Shown here: positions 1 to 6,997 of the stretch, one piece after another
How the letters are laid out: every line of letters begins with the position of its first letter
Numbering within the stretch: position 1 is the stretch's first letter
NCBI GenBank assembly: GCA_036394195.1
Contig: DASWFO010000318.1
Coordinates: forward strand, 1 to 27,708
Direction: 5' to 3'
DNA length: 27,708 nucleotides
DNA from: DATJPD01 sp036394195
GTDB taxonomy: Bacteria; Pseudomonadota; Alphaproteobacteria; CACIAM-22H2
Translations under genes and position numbers: made by a program
Notes under the pieces: generated by a model
Told to the model about the DNA's origin: nothing
The model's database searches: none
What the model saw: only the letters and a program-made list of their open reading frames with translations

Positions 1-665
1 TCGAGGGCCGGGAAAAAACGCCACGTTTTGAACGTGGTCATCAGCAGCCGGTTGAGCGTCACATTGTCGGTGGCCTGGACCATTTCCACCTCGGCGCTGC
101 CGTCCACCGCGACATGGAAGCGCGCTACGGCGACGGCCTCGATCCGCTGCCGGCGCAGCTCGCCCGGGAACTCGGGCAGCGGGCGATAGATCGCGCGGGC
201 CCCCATGCGCCCCGCGGCCAGGCTGCGGCTCGCCTCGGGCGCGGGTGCGGCGGCCACGGGCGGGGACGGTGCTGTGGGAGCCGGCGTTTCGGTTTGCGGT
301 TGAACGGGTGCCGGCCGCGGCTGCGGCCGGGGGCGGGGCGGCGGCTCGCGATGGACCACGGGCGGGGGTGGCGGCGGTGGCACGACCTGCGGCTCCGGCA
401 CGGGGGGAGGCGGCGGCGGGGGCGGTTCGACCTGGGCCGGGGGCGGCGGCTCCGGCGCTGCCGCCGGCGCCGGGCGGGCTGGTGCGGGCAAGGTCACGAA
501 CTGCGCTTCGATGGTCAGCGGCGGCGGCTTGGTCTGCTCCGGCGACCGCCCGAGTGCTAGGAGCTGCGCGAATCCGGCGAGGCACAGCGCGCACAGCAGG
601 GCCGCCGACGGCAGTGTCCACGGGAGACGCTCCCACGGGCTGTCGCGCATCGCGGCGGCGCTCAT
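1..665 (-). CDS. tonB: TonB family energy transducer, 3' end cut by the window
   Basis: TonB couples the inner-membrane proton motive force, harvested by ExbB-ExbD, to outer-membrane receptors. Reading from the ATG at 665, about 221 residues are present. A short cytoplasmic stretch is followed by one membrane segment (about residues 17-38, rich in Leu/Ala). A very proline-rich periplasmic linker (about 45-150, with runs such as EPPPPAQVEPPPPPPPPVPE) follows. The start of the TonB C-terminal domain comes next, with YRPLPEFPGELRRQRIEAVA and the KTWRFFPAL strand that ends such domains. The stop codon lies beyond base 1, but the domain is nearly complete, so few residues are missing. The ATG sits 7 bases after the exbD stop, with GGGAG overlapping that stop as ribosome binding site. 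The position behind receptor, exbB and exbD points to a dedicated transducer. Confidence 0.9.
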   Translation of the reverse strand, partial: MSAAAMRDSPWERLPWTLPSAALLCALCLAGFAQLLALGRSPEQTKPPPLTIEAQFVTLPAPARPAPAAAPEPPPPAQVEPPPPPPPPVPEPQVVPPPPPPPVVHREPPPRPRPQPRPAPVQPQTETPAPTAPSPPVAAAPAPEASRSLAAGRMGARAIYRPLPEFPGELRRQRIEAVAVARFHVAVDGSAEVEMVQATDNVTLNRLLMTTFKTWRFFPAL

Positions 666-672
666 CCGAGGC

Positions 673-1074
673 CTACTCCCGCAGCACGGCGATCGAGAAC
701 CGCTCGACCCCGGCTTGGCGGGCGCGCAGCATCGCCTGGACGACGACGCCGTTCGGCGCGTCGGCATCGGCGGACACGACCACGCCGGCCGAAGGATCGG
801 GCAGCATCGACTTCAACGTCTCGGTGAGCGTGTCGAGCGTGACCGGCGTCTGATTGAGGACGATGTCGCCGGCGCGGGTCACGGTCAGCGTCACCGGCGA
901 TGGCGACTGCAGCGGCACCGCCTGGCCGCGCGGCAGGTTGACGCGCAGCGAATGAAGATTCTGCATCGCCAGCGAGGCGAGCATGAACGTCGCCAGCAGG
1001 AAGAACATGACGTCGATCATCGGGATGATCTCGATCCGCCCGCGGCGGGGCCGGCGTGCGCGGCGGAGCTTCAT
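673..1074 (-). CDS. exbD: ExbD/TolR-type biopolymer transport protein
   Basis: ExbD forms the proton-conducting motor with ExbB and drives TonB. The 133-residue product has the family layout. It has a basic cytoplasmic N-terminus (KLRRARRPRRGR) and one membrane helix beginning with PMIDVMFFLL. The Asp of that motif is the family's essential protonatable residue. A periplasmic domain of about 90 residues follows, ending with a strand pattern typical of ExbD (VVVSADADAPNG, then AGVERFSIAVL). The start overlaps the exbB stop by four bases (ATGA), so the two are likely translationally coupled. TolR is the main alternative name; the adjacent TonB-dependent receptor and tonB favour ExbD. Confidence 0.92.
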   Translation of the reverse strand: MKLRRARRPRRGRIEIIPMIDVMFFLLATFMLASLAMQNLHSLRVNLPRGQAVPLQSPSPVTLTVTRAGDIVLNQTPVTLDTLTETLKSMLPDPSAGVVVSADADAPNGVVVQAMLRARQAGVERFSIAVLRE

Positions 1075-1709
1075 GAGCGTTTCTCCCCGGCGTCGAGGCG
1101 GATGCGGTCGATCAGGCGGGTGCCGAGCCGCTCCATCTCATCCATGAGCTTGGCCTGGCGGTCCGAGAAGAAGTTGTAGCCGGCCAGGGCCACCAGGGCG
1201 ACGCAGATGCCGAGGGCGGTCGCGATCAGCGCCTCGGCGACGCCGCCGGTGACGCCCGCCGGATCGACCAGGCCGCTGGCACCGAACAGCTTGAAGGCGC
1301 CGACCATGCCCATGATGGTGCCCAGCAGGCCCAGCAGGGGCGCGGCCGTGACCACGGTGTCCAGGATCCACAGCCAGCGCCCGAGCGATTTCTCGATCTG
1401 GCTCGCCTCGTCGGCGGCGCGCGATTCGACCCACCACGCCGGGTGGGAGCGGTTGGACACGATGACGTGGAGAAACTCGCCCGCGTAGTTGCGCGGACCG
1501 AGCCCCTTGATCCGGGTCTCGACGTCCTCCCAGCGGAAGCCGTAGGTCTCGATCTGATCGATCAGCGGCCGCGGCAGGCGGGTGCGCGTCCGGTAGACGA
1601 ACAGCTTGTCCAGCATGATGGCCAGCGCGATGACCGCCAGGACCAGAAGCGGCCAGACCATCGCGCCGCCGAACCGCAGCGCTTCGAGGACGTCGTTGAT
1701 GACAGACAT
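1071..1709 (-). CDS. exbB: ExbB/TolQ/MotA-family proton channel protein
   Basis: ExbB is the polytopic stator of the TonB energising complex. The 212 residues show an N-terminal membrane helix (about 15-38, MVWPLLVLAVIALAIMLDKL). A cytoplasmic loop of about 80 residues and two more helices follow, near 118-142 and 155-178. The conserved family segment AAPLLGLLGTIMGMVGAF and the following TGGVAEALIATALGICVAL are intact. These carry the Thr and small residues that line the channel with ExbD. The gene lies 106 bases after the receptor stop and overlaps exbD by four bases. TolQ cannot be excluded from sequence alone, but no tolA, tolB or pal is present here. Confidence 0.92.
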   Translation of the reverse strand: MSVINDVLEALRFGGAMVWPLLVLAVIALAIMLDKLFVYRTRTRLPRPLIDQIETYGFRWEDVETRIKGLGPRNYAGEFLHVIVSNRSHPAWWVESRAADEASQIEKSLGRWLWILDTVVTAAPLLGLLGTIMGMVGAFKLFGASGLVDPAGVTGGVAEALIATALGICVALVALAGYNFFSDRQAKLMDEMERLGTRLIDRIRLDAGEKRS

Positions 1710-1815
1710 GAATGATGCTTTTTCGTTCCGCTGAACCGATGATCAGGAATGCCGAGCAAAATCCGCGATCCGCGAGACGAATGCAAGCCGGCCAACCGCC
1801 GGCCGGCCACTGGCG

Positions 1816-4209
1816 TCAAAAGTATTTCGTGAACCCGCCATAAAAGGCGCGACGCGCCCCGTACTGCGGCGCCCCGACACCGATACCGGTGCCGTCGCGG
1901 ATCTTATAGCTGGCATCGAGCACGTTGATGACGGCCACGCGCAGATCGACGTCGCCTGTAACGGCCGTGGTGACGCGCTGGACGGCACCCAGGTCGATCG
2001 TGCGGTAAGGCGTGTTGTGGCTGCCGTTCGGGGTGGCGCCGGCTTTTCGCGTGCCGGTCCCGTAAAGCAGGTCGGCGTTGGTGCGCAAGGTATCGGTGAC
2101 CGCATAGGAAATGCCGGCGGACGCCGTGTACGACTGGTCGTGATCGGTATGGATCCAATGCCCGCCGATGTAATTGAGATCGTCTTGGGAGAAGTTGGCC
2201 TGTCCCGACGTGATCTGCGTGGCCATCTGGCTCGCCGCCGTGAAATTGAAATACGAGGTCAATCGCGGCGTGGTGTAGGTCGAGGTGAACTCAATGCCCT
2301 GGTTTATGCCGCGGGCGTAGTTGAACGGGGTCAGGATCACGGGAGCGCCGAACTGGCCCTCGTCGATCAGGTTGCGCGAATATTTGTAATAGGCGTCGAC
2401 GCCGACCTGGAGCTCGTTGGTGACTCTCTGCGTGACACCGGCATCGAAAACATGGGCGCGCTCGGAGAACGGCGGATCGAGCGTGGTGCCGTTGCCGGTG
2501 TTTGCCGCGGTCGTGCCGACGAATCTGTCCAGCGCCGATAACGAGGTGGTTTCCACCGGCGGCGGCGTGAAGTAGCGCGCGTATCCGCCGTGGAGGGTGG
2601 TCGTCGGCGTGACGTTGTAGACGGCATTCAGACGCGGGCTGAGCTGCGACTCATGGCGAAACGCGTAAAACGTATCGAGCCGTGCGCCGTAATTGATGGT
2701 GACGTCGGTGAGTGCCTTCCACTCGTCCTGCAGGTATAGCCCGTAGGTGCGGGCCGTCTTCGTGTTCTTGTCGGCCACCACGAACGGCGCATCGACGGTC
2801 TGCGCGCCGGCGTCGCCCGGAAATACGGTGGCGGTGTTGTCCGATATGACGTCTTCCCAGCTCATGAACAGTCCCGACCGCAGGGTGTGCGTGTCGCTCA
2901 ACGGATAGCTGCCGTCCGCCTGCACCCCGTTCGTGAATGAGCGGCGGATCAGGTCGGGCTGGATGCCGTTGAACACCAGATCGCCGAGCGGATCGGGCTG
3001 GTAGTGCAGCGCCGAATAGCGGCTGAAATAGGCGACCTGATAATCGACGCTGCCGGTCGAATCCTGCAGCGCGACGATGCCGAACTGATTGCGTTCGATC
3101 TGGCGCTGGTTCAGCTGAGCGGAGTCGATGGTCAGGCCGTTCACCGTGTTCGTCGGCGTCCGCCCGGGGATGTTGGGAATCTGGTAATAGCTGTCCGCCG
3201 CGCCCAGGATCAGGCTGACCCGGCTGGTCAGATTCGGGAACAGGTAGGAGAAGTAGCCGAGCCCCTTTTCCTCATCGAGCTTGTCGTGGATCGCCTCGTG
3301 CCGATCCGTCGGATTCTCGATGCCGAGCGTCGTGTGGCGATAGCTGCCAGCCGCGAAATAGTTGAACGTGCCGATCGAACCACCGTATTCGAGGCCCGGC
3401 TGGATGGTGTCGTGGCTGCCACCCCACATGCTGATGTTGCCGCCTTGCTCGAACGCGCCGCTCTTGGTCTGGATGTCGACGACGCCCGCGGTGCGGAACC
3501 CGTACTGCGCCGGAAGCGCTCCGGTGATCAGCTTCAGGCTGTCGACAAACCGTGTGTCGATGTTCTGCTGGAAGCCGGAGATGCCGGCGGGGAGCAGAAT
3601 CCCGTTCAGCCGGTACTGGACGTTCCCATGCTCGTTGCGGATGTGGAACGAGCCCGACGCCTTCGAATCTAGGACGACGCCCGGCGCCTGGAGAAGCACT
3701 TGATCGAGCGGAGTGTTGGCGCCCTGCGGCAGGTTTTGGATGGATTGCTGGTCCAGCTTATAGACGTTGGTGCCGATGTCGGGCGACAGGCCGTTGCGCG
3801 CTTCGTCGAGCCGCTTGGTCGCAAGTTTCAGGTCGAGCGACTGTGTCGCCGCCATCGTCAGGTTGGTCGTGGCCGCGGCACCCTCGCGGACCGTCACCAC
3901 CGACGTCGTGGTTTGGAACCCGGGCTGCTCGGCGACCAGCGAATAGACGCCCGGCGGGACTTCCCGTAGCACGAAGCGGCCCTCGCGATCGCTCTGCGTG
4001 CGGGCGACGACCCGGCCCTCGACATCTTCCAGCCGCACGCCGGCGCCGGAGATCGGACGGTCGAGCGCGTCGCGCAGCTGACCGGTCACCTGGCCGGGAG
4101 TGGTCATTTGCTGGGCGACGGCGGCGGTCGGGACACTGGCCGCGACCACGCCCAATCCGACAACGGCGATCAGGCCCCGCAAGAGGCAGGCGGCAATACG
4201 GCTGTTCAT
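1816..4209 (-). CDS. TonB-dependent outer-membrane receptor with N-terminal carboxypeptidase-regulatory-like domain
   Basis: This is an outer-membrane gated channel for a scarce ligand, powered by the TonB-ExbB-ExbD genes that follow. I start it at the ATG at 4209 rather than at 4257. A signal peptide begins there (MNSRIAACLLRGLIAVVGLG, cleavage likely after AAVAQ) and GGGGGAC precedes it by about 8 bases. From that start the product is 797 residues. A beta-sandwich of the carboxypeptidase-regulatory type follows at about 40-115 (VTGQLRDALDRPISGAGV, FVLREVPPGVYSL). The plug follows (LDQVLLQAPGVVLD, YRLNGILLPAG, QYGFRTAGVVDIQTKSG), then a 22-strand-type barrel ending in Phe, the usual Bam-recognised terminus. 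The ligand is not evident; no siderophore, vitamin or sugar gene adjoins it. Confidence 0.9.
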   Translation of the reverse strand: MNSRIAACLLRGLIAVVGLGVVAASVPTAAVAQQMTTPGQVTGQLRDALDRPISGAGVRLEDVEGRVVARTQSDREGRFVLREVPPGVYSLVAEQPGFQTTTSVVTVREGAAATTNLTMAATQSLDLKLATKRLDEARNGLSPDIGTNVYKLDQQSIQNLPQGANTPLDQVLLQAPGVVLDSKASGSFHIRNEHGNVQYRLNGILLPAGISGFQQNIDTRFVDSLKLITGALPAQYGFRTAGVVDIQTKSGAFEQGGNISMWGGSHDTIQPGLEYGGSIGTFNYFAAGSYRHTTLGIENPTDRHEAIHDKLDEEKGLGYFSYLFPNLTSRVSLILGAADSYYQIPNIPGRTPTNTVNGLTIDSAQLNQRQIERNQFGIVALQDSTGSVDYQVAYFSRYSALHYQPDPLGDLVFNGIQPDLIRRSFTNGVQADGSYPLSDTHTLRSGLFMSWEDVISDNTATVFPGDAGAQTVDAPFVVADKNTKTARTYGLYLQDEWKALTDVTINYGARLDTFYAFRHESQLSPRLNAVYNVTPTTTLHGGYARYFTPPPVETTSLSALDRFVGTTAANTGNGTTLDPPFSERAHVFDAGVTQRVTNELQVGVDAYYKYSRNLIDEGQFGAPVILTPFNYARGINQGIEFTSTYTTPRLTSYFNFTAASQMATQITSGQANFSQDDLNYIGGHWIHTDHDQSYTASAGISYAVTDTLRTNADLLYGTGTRKAGATPNGSHNTPYRTIDLGAVQRVTTAVTGDVDLRVAVINVLDASYKIRDGTGIGVGAPQYGARRAFYGGFTKYF

Positions 4210-4261
4210 CGATGTCCCCCGGCCCGGCCCGCTCTGATGGCGGCTGCCGGTCGTCATAATG

Positions 4262-4288
4262 ATATACTATAACGTAGTACAATATAAC
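4262..4288 (-). promoter_or_regulatory. AT-rich quasi-palindrome upstream of the receptor, probable promoter/operator
   Basis: A sharply AT-rich stretch lies about 50 bases before the receptor start, in otherwise GC-rich DNA. It contains the perfect dyad TACTA-TAACG-TAGTA (4265-4279), flanked by ATAT on each side. On the minus strand TTATAT and TATATC are spaced 15 bases apart and could act as -35 and -10 elements. The placement suggests a regulated promoter for the receptor/ton operon. I do not recognise the regulator; it is not a canonical Fur box. Confidence 0.45.
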
Positions 4289-4320
4289 ATCCGAGGCCCT
4301 GTCAAGCCGAGCTCTGGTCG

Positions 4321-4360
4321 CGCAACGCGGCGGCGTTGCGGACCCGCGTCGCGACGCGGG
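4321..4360. repeat. Two adjacent perfect palindromes
   Basis: CGCAACGC-ggcg-GCGTTGCG (4321-4340) is followed after two bases by CCCGCGTC-gc-GACGCGGG (4343-4360). Both are perfect 8-bp stems. No T-tract follows on either strand, so intrinsic termination is doubtful. They lie in the upstream region of the divergent receptor and YciI-like genes. Confidence 0.5.
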
Positions 4361-4419
4361 CCGGGACGCCATGCTAGTGGATCGACGCCAACAGATGAGT
4401 CCCGATCCTTTTCCCTCGT

Positions 4420-4516
4420 CACCCCGGACGAGCGAAGCGAGATCCGGGGTCCATCTCGCCCGTGGCAGTATGGACCCCGGCTCGCGCGGCTGCGCCGCTT
4501 GGCGTCGATCGCTCGT
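4420..4516. repeat. Palindromic intergenic repeat (CCCCGGACGAGCGAAGCGAG type)
   Basis: The element contains the arms CCGGGGTCCAT (4444-4454) and ATGGACCCCGG (4470-4480), a perfect 11-bp inverted repeat. It is bordered by CGTCACCCCGGACGAGCG on one side and a GCTCGTCAC end on the other. Elements of this wording are scattered between genes in many alphaproteobacterial genomes. It carries no gene and ends just before the YciI-like gene. Confidence 0.65.
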
Positions 4517-4539
4517 CACCTCTACGTCTCGGAGCTCCG

Positions 4540-4851
4540 ATGAAGTACTTCTTGTGCCGGCTGATCCCGCCGCGGCCGAGCTTTCCGCTGGATATGACCG
4601 ATCGGGAGGCGCAGGTCATGCGCGAGCACGTGACCTACTGGACGGGCTTGGCCGAGACAGGCGTGGCGATCGCGTTCGGGCCTGTGGCCGATCCGCAGGG
4701 CACGTGGGGCCTCGGGATCCTCAAGGTCAACGACGACGCAGAGGCCGTGCGGCTGACATCCAACGATCCGGTCATGACTCAGGCCTTGGGGGCCAGATAC
4801 GAGGTCCTGCCGATGCCGCGGATCGTCATCGGAAAGCGGCTATCGAGCTGA
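4540..4851 (+). CDS. YciI-like domain protein
   Basis: A 103-residue cytoplasmic protein resembling the YciI/DGPF ferredoxin-like fold. It begins MKYFLCRLIPPRPSFPLDMT, has a middle helix (REAQVMREHVTYWTGLAETG), then VAIAFGPVADPQGTWGLGIL. It ends with LPMPRIVIGKRL, as YciI proteins end on a strand. I chose the ATG at 4540, not the longer frame from 4462. GGAG lies 6 bases before it and the extra N-terminus would run through the intergenic repeat. The VAIAFGPV segment and an acidic/His pair (REHVTYW) match the family pocket. The reaction is unknown. A strong terminator follows, so it is probably transcribed alone. Confidence 0.8.
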   Translation: MKYFLCRLIPPRPSFPLDMTDREAQVMREHVTYWTGLAETGVAIAFGPVADPQGTWGLGILKVNDDAEAVRLTSNDPVMTQALGARYEVLPMPRIVIGKRLSS

Positions 4852-4870
4852 TCCGGCCTGGCACGAAATA

Positions 4871-4911
4871 CCCCCACCCGGCTCGCCGGGTGGGGGCCGC
4901 GCCTCGTTTTT
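4871..4911 (+). terminator. Probable rho-independent terminator after the YciI-like gene
   Basis: A perfect 11-bp stem, CCCCCACCCGG (4871-4881) with CCGGGTGGGGG (4886-4896), closes a CTCG loop 20 bases after the stop codon. The T-tract (CGTTTTT, 4905-4911) starts about 9 bases after the stem, a little further than ideal. Confidence 0.65.
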
Positions 4912-5043
4912 GCGATCGAACCCGAGGTCGTCCCGGCATTCGAACGGGGTGCGCGGCGATACTGCCGGATGGAAGTCAACACTCGGTTAAAAGACCGGCC
5001 CGGCCCGCACATTGTCTTGGTTAAATTAGAGTCGATGCTCTTC

Positions 5044-5111
5044 ACACTAACTTAAGTATGTGTCTACTGTTCGTTAGTGTCCGGTATAACGTCGGTTTAA
5101 CTGTGTTATAC
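5044..5111. promoter_or_regulatory. Two consecutive inverted repeats in an AT-rich promoter region
   Basis: ACACTAAC (5044-5051) pairs with GTTAGTGT (5073-5080). Just downstream GTATAAC (5084-5090) pairs with GTTATAC (5105-5111). Both are perfect and lie in an AT-rich island about 115-180 bases before the small gene at 5227. They may be operators or a structured leader. The remainder of 4912-5226 shows no gene. Confidence 0.45.
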
Positions 5112-5226
5112 GCATTTTGAACTTCACAGCGCCTTGCCACGTGGTCAATATGCCACGACGTGCGCGGGCGGGACCGGCAGGTCCGAGACACCGGCCGCGG
5201 GGGCGGTCTTACGTGGGGGCGCGACG

Positions 5227-5400
5227 ATGGCGCTGAACCGGGTCACCTATCTTCGCCAGCAGGCGGCCGATTTCCGCCAGATGGCGGACCGGGCGGAGGG
5301 TCCGGATTTCAAAGCGGCCCATCTTCAGATGGCCGCCGAATACGAGCGACTGGCCGACAACGCCGAGCGGCTCCAGCCGGCCGGAGCCAAGACCCAATGA
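5227..5400 (+). CDS. Small conserved protein of unknown function
   Basis: This 57-residue product begins MALNRVTYLRQQAADFRQMA and continues with a helix-rich, charged sequence (KAAHLQMAAEYERLADNAER). It has no signal peptide or membrane segment. From memory the pattern resembles short, helical hypothetical proteins of Bradyrhizobium-like genomes (YLRQQAA then YERLA), which have no assigned function. I chose the ATG at 5227 because GTGGGGGCG precedes it; the longer frame from 5134 crosses sequence with no protein character. Its stop overlaps the start of the next gene (ATGA), so the two are coupled. The pair lies antisense to the 3' part of the minus-strand primase-like frame. Confidence 0.7.
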   Translation: MALNRVTYLRQQAADFRQMADRAEGPDFKAAHLQMAAEYERLADNAERLQPAGAKTQ

Positions 5401-6758
5401 CCAGCCTCGCGATGATCGGCGAGTGGGTGCTCGTGATGGTGGTCGGCGGCTGGCTTGCCTATCGCATTCCCCGGCTGTGGGCGGCCGGTGCCGCGGCTCT
5501 GGGCCGGCGACGCGCTTTTGACGATGAATATCGTCGTGATGCCACGGCCCTCCGCCGGCAATTGACCGACATCGAGCGCATGAGCACCGAGGTTCGGGAC
5601 TGCCGGCGCCGCTTCGCGGCCCTCGAGAGGACGCGCAGCAAATCCGGCGCGGCATCGCTCGCGGTGCTCTCGAAAAAAGACTAGTCCGCCTGCGAGAGAC
5701 CCGCCGCGCCGCTGCGCCACTGATTTGTCGACGTTCATCTTCGCCGCGAGCTCGTTGAGATCCAACCCGCCCGGCAGGTCTCGGCCATGCGGATTCACCG
5801 GTGCCGAGTGCTCCAGCAGGTATCCGACCAGTTCCCTGACTCCCGCCGGAACCACCGTTCCGCTCGCCTCGTTGAGCGGCCGGTCGAGGACGCGCCGGGC
5901 ATGCGCGTAGTCTTCGATCGTCGCGACCACGCGGCCGGCCTTATCGCGCTCCCGCCGGGCCTGATGCATCAGGGCCGAGACGGCGGTCGCGGTCAGCACC
6001 TGTTCGCAGTCACGCTCGGCGCGGTCGATCCGACGGAAAAACAGCCCGCTCAGCGCCGGCGCGAACGGGATCACCGTTTCGCGGGGGTTCAAACTCAGCC
6101 AGTGCTGATACGCATGCCACGCGGCAAGGTCCACCGGCGGCGGAGCCCGTTCGCCGGCAAAACGGAGCCCCATCGCCGCGATCGCCAGTCTCGCGTGTTC
6201 GCGGGTCTCTTGGACGGCGATGGAAAGGCCGCAGAGCTCGTCTTCGTCCTGCATCGTCTGATGCATCACCCTGACGAACGCGATCGGCCCCGGCCGTTTC
6301 ACCTCATGGGCCAACAGGTTGCGCCAGCTGCGCTGCGCCCGTTCCCAGCGGATCTGCCTCTCGGACATCAACATGCGCACCAGCATGATGCCGTCTCGCC
6401 CGGCGAGGCCGGACGCGTCCTGCACGACGAGCACACGATGGCGCAGGTCCGTACGCCCATAGACGACGGCCTTGAGCGAAACGCCGCTCGTGAGCTCGTA
6501 GGCGTCGGCTGGGAACAGGTCGAGGGTGCGGTTGAGCAGTGAGGTGTTTCCCGAGGGCGGCGCCTGGATGGACGCGCACAGCGGCCGCTGCAGCAGGCGC
6601 GAGGTGAAGATCGTATAGAGCAGCTCGCCATCGCGGGAATCGCCGGCAAAGCCGCACTGTCGCATCACGTCGGCGACCAGGGCGAAGACATTCTCCGCCC
6701 CGGCAATGGCCTGCGCTGACTGCAGGACCTGACGTTCGCGCTTGGATAGATGTTTCAT
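5325..6758 (-). CDS. Primase/helicase-like protein with altered P-loop; C-terminus doubtful, possibly a degraded mobile-element gene
   Basis: From the ATG at 6758 (GGAGG 7-8 bases upstream) the frame gives 477 residues. Residues 15-350 follow, by recollection, the order seen in the helicase-like C-terminal half of CHC2 zinc-finger/primase proteins of mobile elements. A helical start (ENVFALVADVMRQCGFAG) is followed by a P-loop-like segment, ELTSGVSLKAVVYGRTDLRH, and RVLVVQDASG in the Walker B position. A PIAFVRV strand, FRRIDRAERDCEQVLTATAV, and a helix-turn-helix start (LNELAAKMNVDKSVAQRR, to about 350) come later. The usual GKS/T of the P-loop reads SGNTS at 69-73, so the ATP-binding Lys is Asn. 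The zinc-finger and Toprim parts are absent. After residue 350 similarity stops within the helix-turn-helix, and the frame runs antisense to two small genes. The authentic end may be near 5690, or the gene may be decayed. Confidence 0.5.
   Translation of the reverse strand: MKHLSKRERQVLQSAQAIAGAENVFALVADVMRQCGFAGDSRDGELLYTIFTSRLLQRPLCASIQAPPSGNTSLLNRTLDLFPADAYELTSGVSLKAVVYGRTDLRHRVLVVQDASGLAGRDGIMLVRMLMSERQIRWERAQRSWRNLLAHEVKRPGPIAFVRVMHQTMQDEDELCGLSIAVQETREHARLAIAAMGLRFAGERAPPPVDLAAWHAYQHWLSLNPRETVIPFAPALSGLFFRRIDRAERDCEQVLTATAVSALMHQARRERDKAGRVVATIEDYAHARRVLDRPLNEASGTVVPAGVRELVGYLLEHSAPVNPHGRDLPGGLDLNELAAKMNVDKSVAQRRGGSLAGGLVFFREHRERCRAGFAARPLEGREAAPAVPNLGAHALDVGQLPAEGRGITTIFIVKSASPAQSRGTGRPQPGNAIGKPAADHHHEHPLADHREAGHWVLAPAGWSRSALSASRSYSAAI
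5397..5684 (+). CDS. Small membrane-anchored coiled-coil protein, unknown function
   Basis: The product has 95 residues. One N-terminal membrane segment spans about residues 6-23 (MIGEWVLVMVVGGWLAYRI). A cytoplasmic arginine-rich helix follows, with hydrophobic spacing suggestive of a short coiled coil (ATALRRQLTDIERMSTEVRD). The general design recalls phage-shock PspB-like and other small inner-membrane adaptor proteins, but I do not recognise the family. The start overlaps the stop of the 57-residue gene by four bases. The coding reading is supported by the membrane helix and this coupling. If it is real, the opposite-strand frame over 5397-5684 is probably not translated. Confidence 0.65.
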   Translation: MTSLAMIGEWVLVMVVGGWLAYRIPRLWAAGAAALGRRRAFDDEYRRDATALRRQLTDIERMSTEVRDCRRRFAALERTRSKSGAASLAVLSKKD

Positions 6759-6876
6759 GCGCTCGCCTCCGCTGAAACCGTCTCCCGAGATGGTCGTTCT
6801 CATCATCGACGGCCACGGGAGCTTTCCAGCCGTCGACAAGCACAACGACCCAGTCGCGATTTGGATGCAGGACGGA

Positions 6877-6975
6877 GAATTGCAGAATTGCTGTGGCGAA
6901 ATCGGCCCGCTGCAATTCTTTGCGGCCTAACTCGAAAGTCTTTTCAATGCGTTGCGAGAAGAATTGCAGAATTGC
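6877..6975. repeat. Iterated GAATTGCA motifs between lptF and the primase-like gene
   Basis: The 15-mer GAATTGCAGAATTGC occurs at 6877-6891 and again at 6961-6975, exactly 84 bases apart. Each copy is itself a tandem pair of GAATTGC. An inverted copy, TGCAATTC, lies between them at 6911-6918. That gives four direct and one inverted half-site in 100 bases, 120-220 bases upstream of the minus-strand gene at 6758. The arrangement resembles an operator or iteron cluster. Read as minus-strand codons the 15-mer gives AILQF, so relics of coding sequence are an alternative. Confidence 0.6.
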
Positions 6976-6997
6976 AGCGTTTTCGGGGGGGCGGGGG

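Noticed and set aside
4462..4539. Upstream start of the YciI-like gene
   Set aside because: The extension lies in the palindromic intergenic repeat; GGAG before the ATG at 4540 and the family start MKYFL decide the start.
6742..6930. A 62-codon plus-strand frame between the primase-like gene and lptF
   Set aside because: It has no ribosome binding site and overlaps the GAATTGCA repeat cluster; its apparent regularity comes from the repeats.
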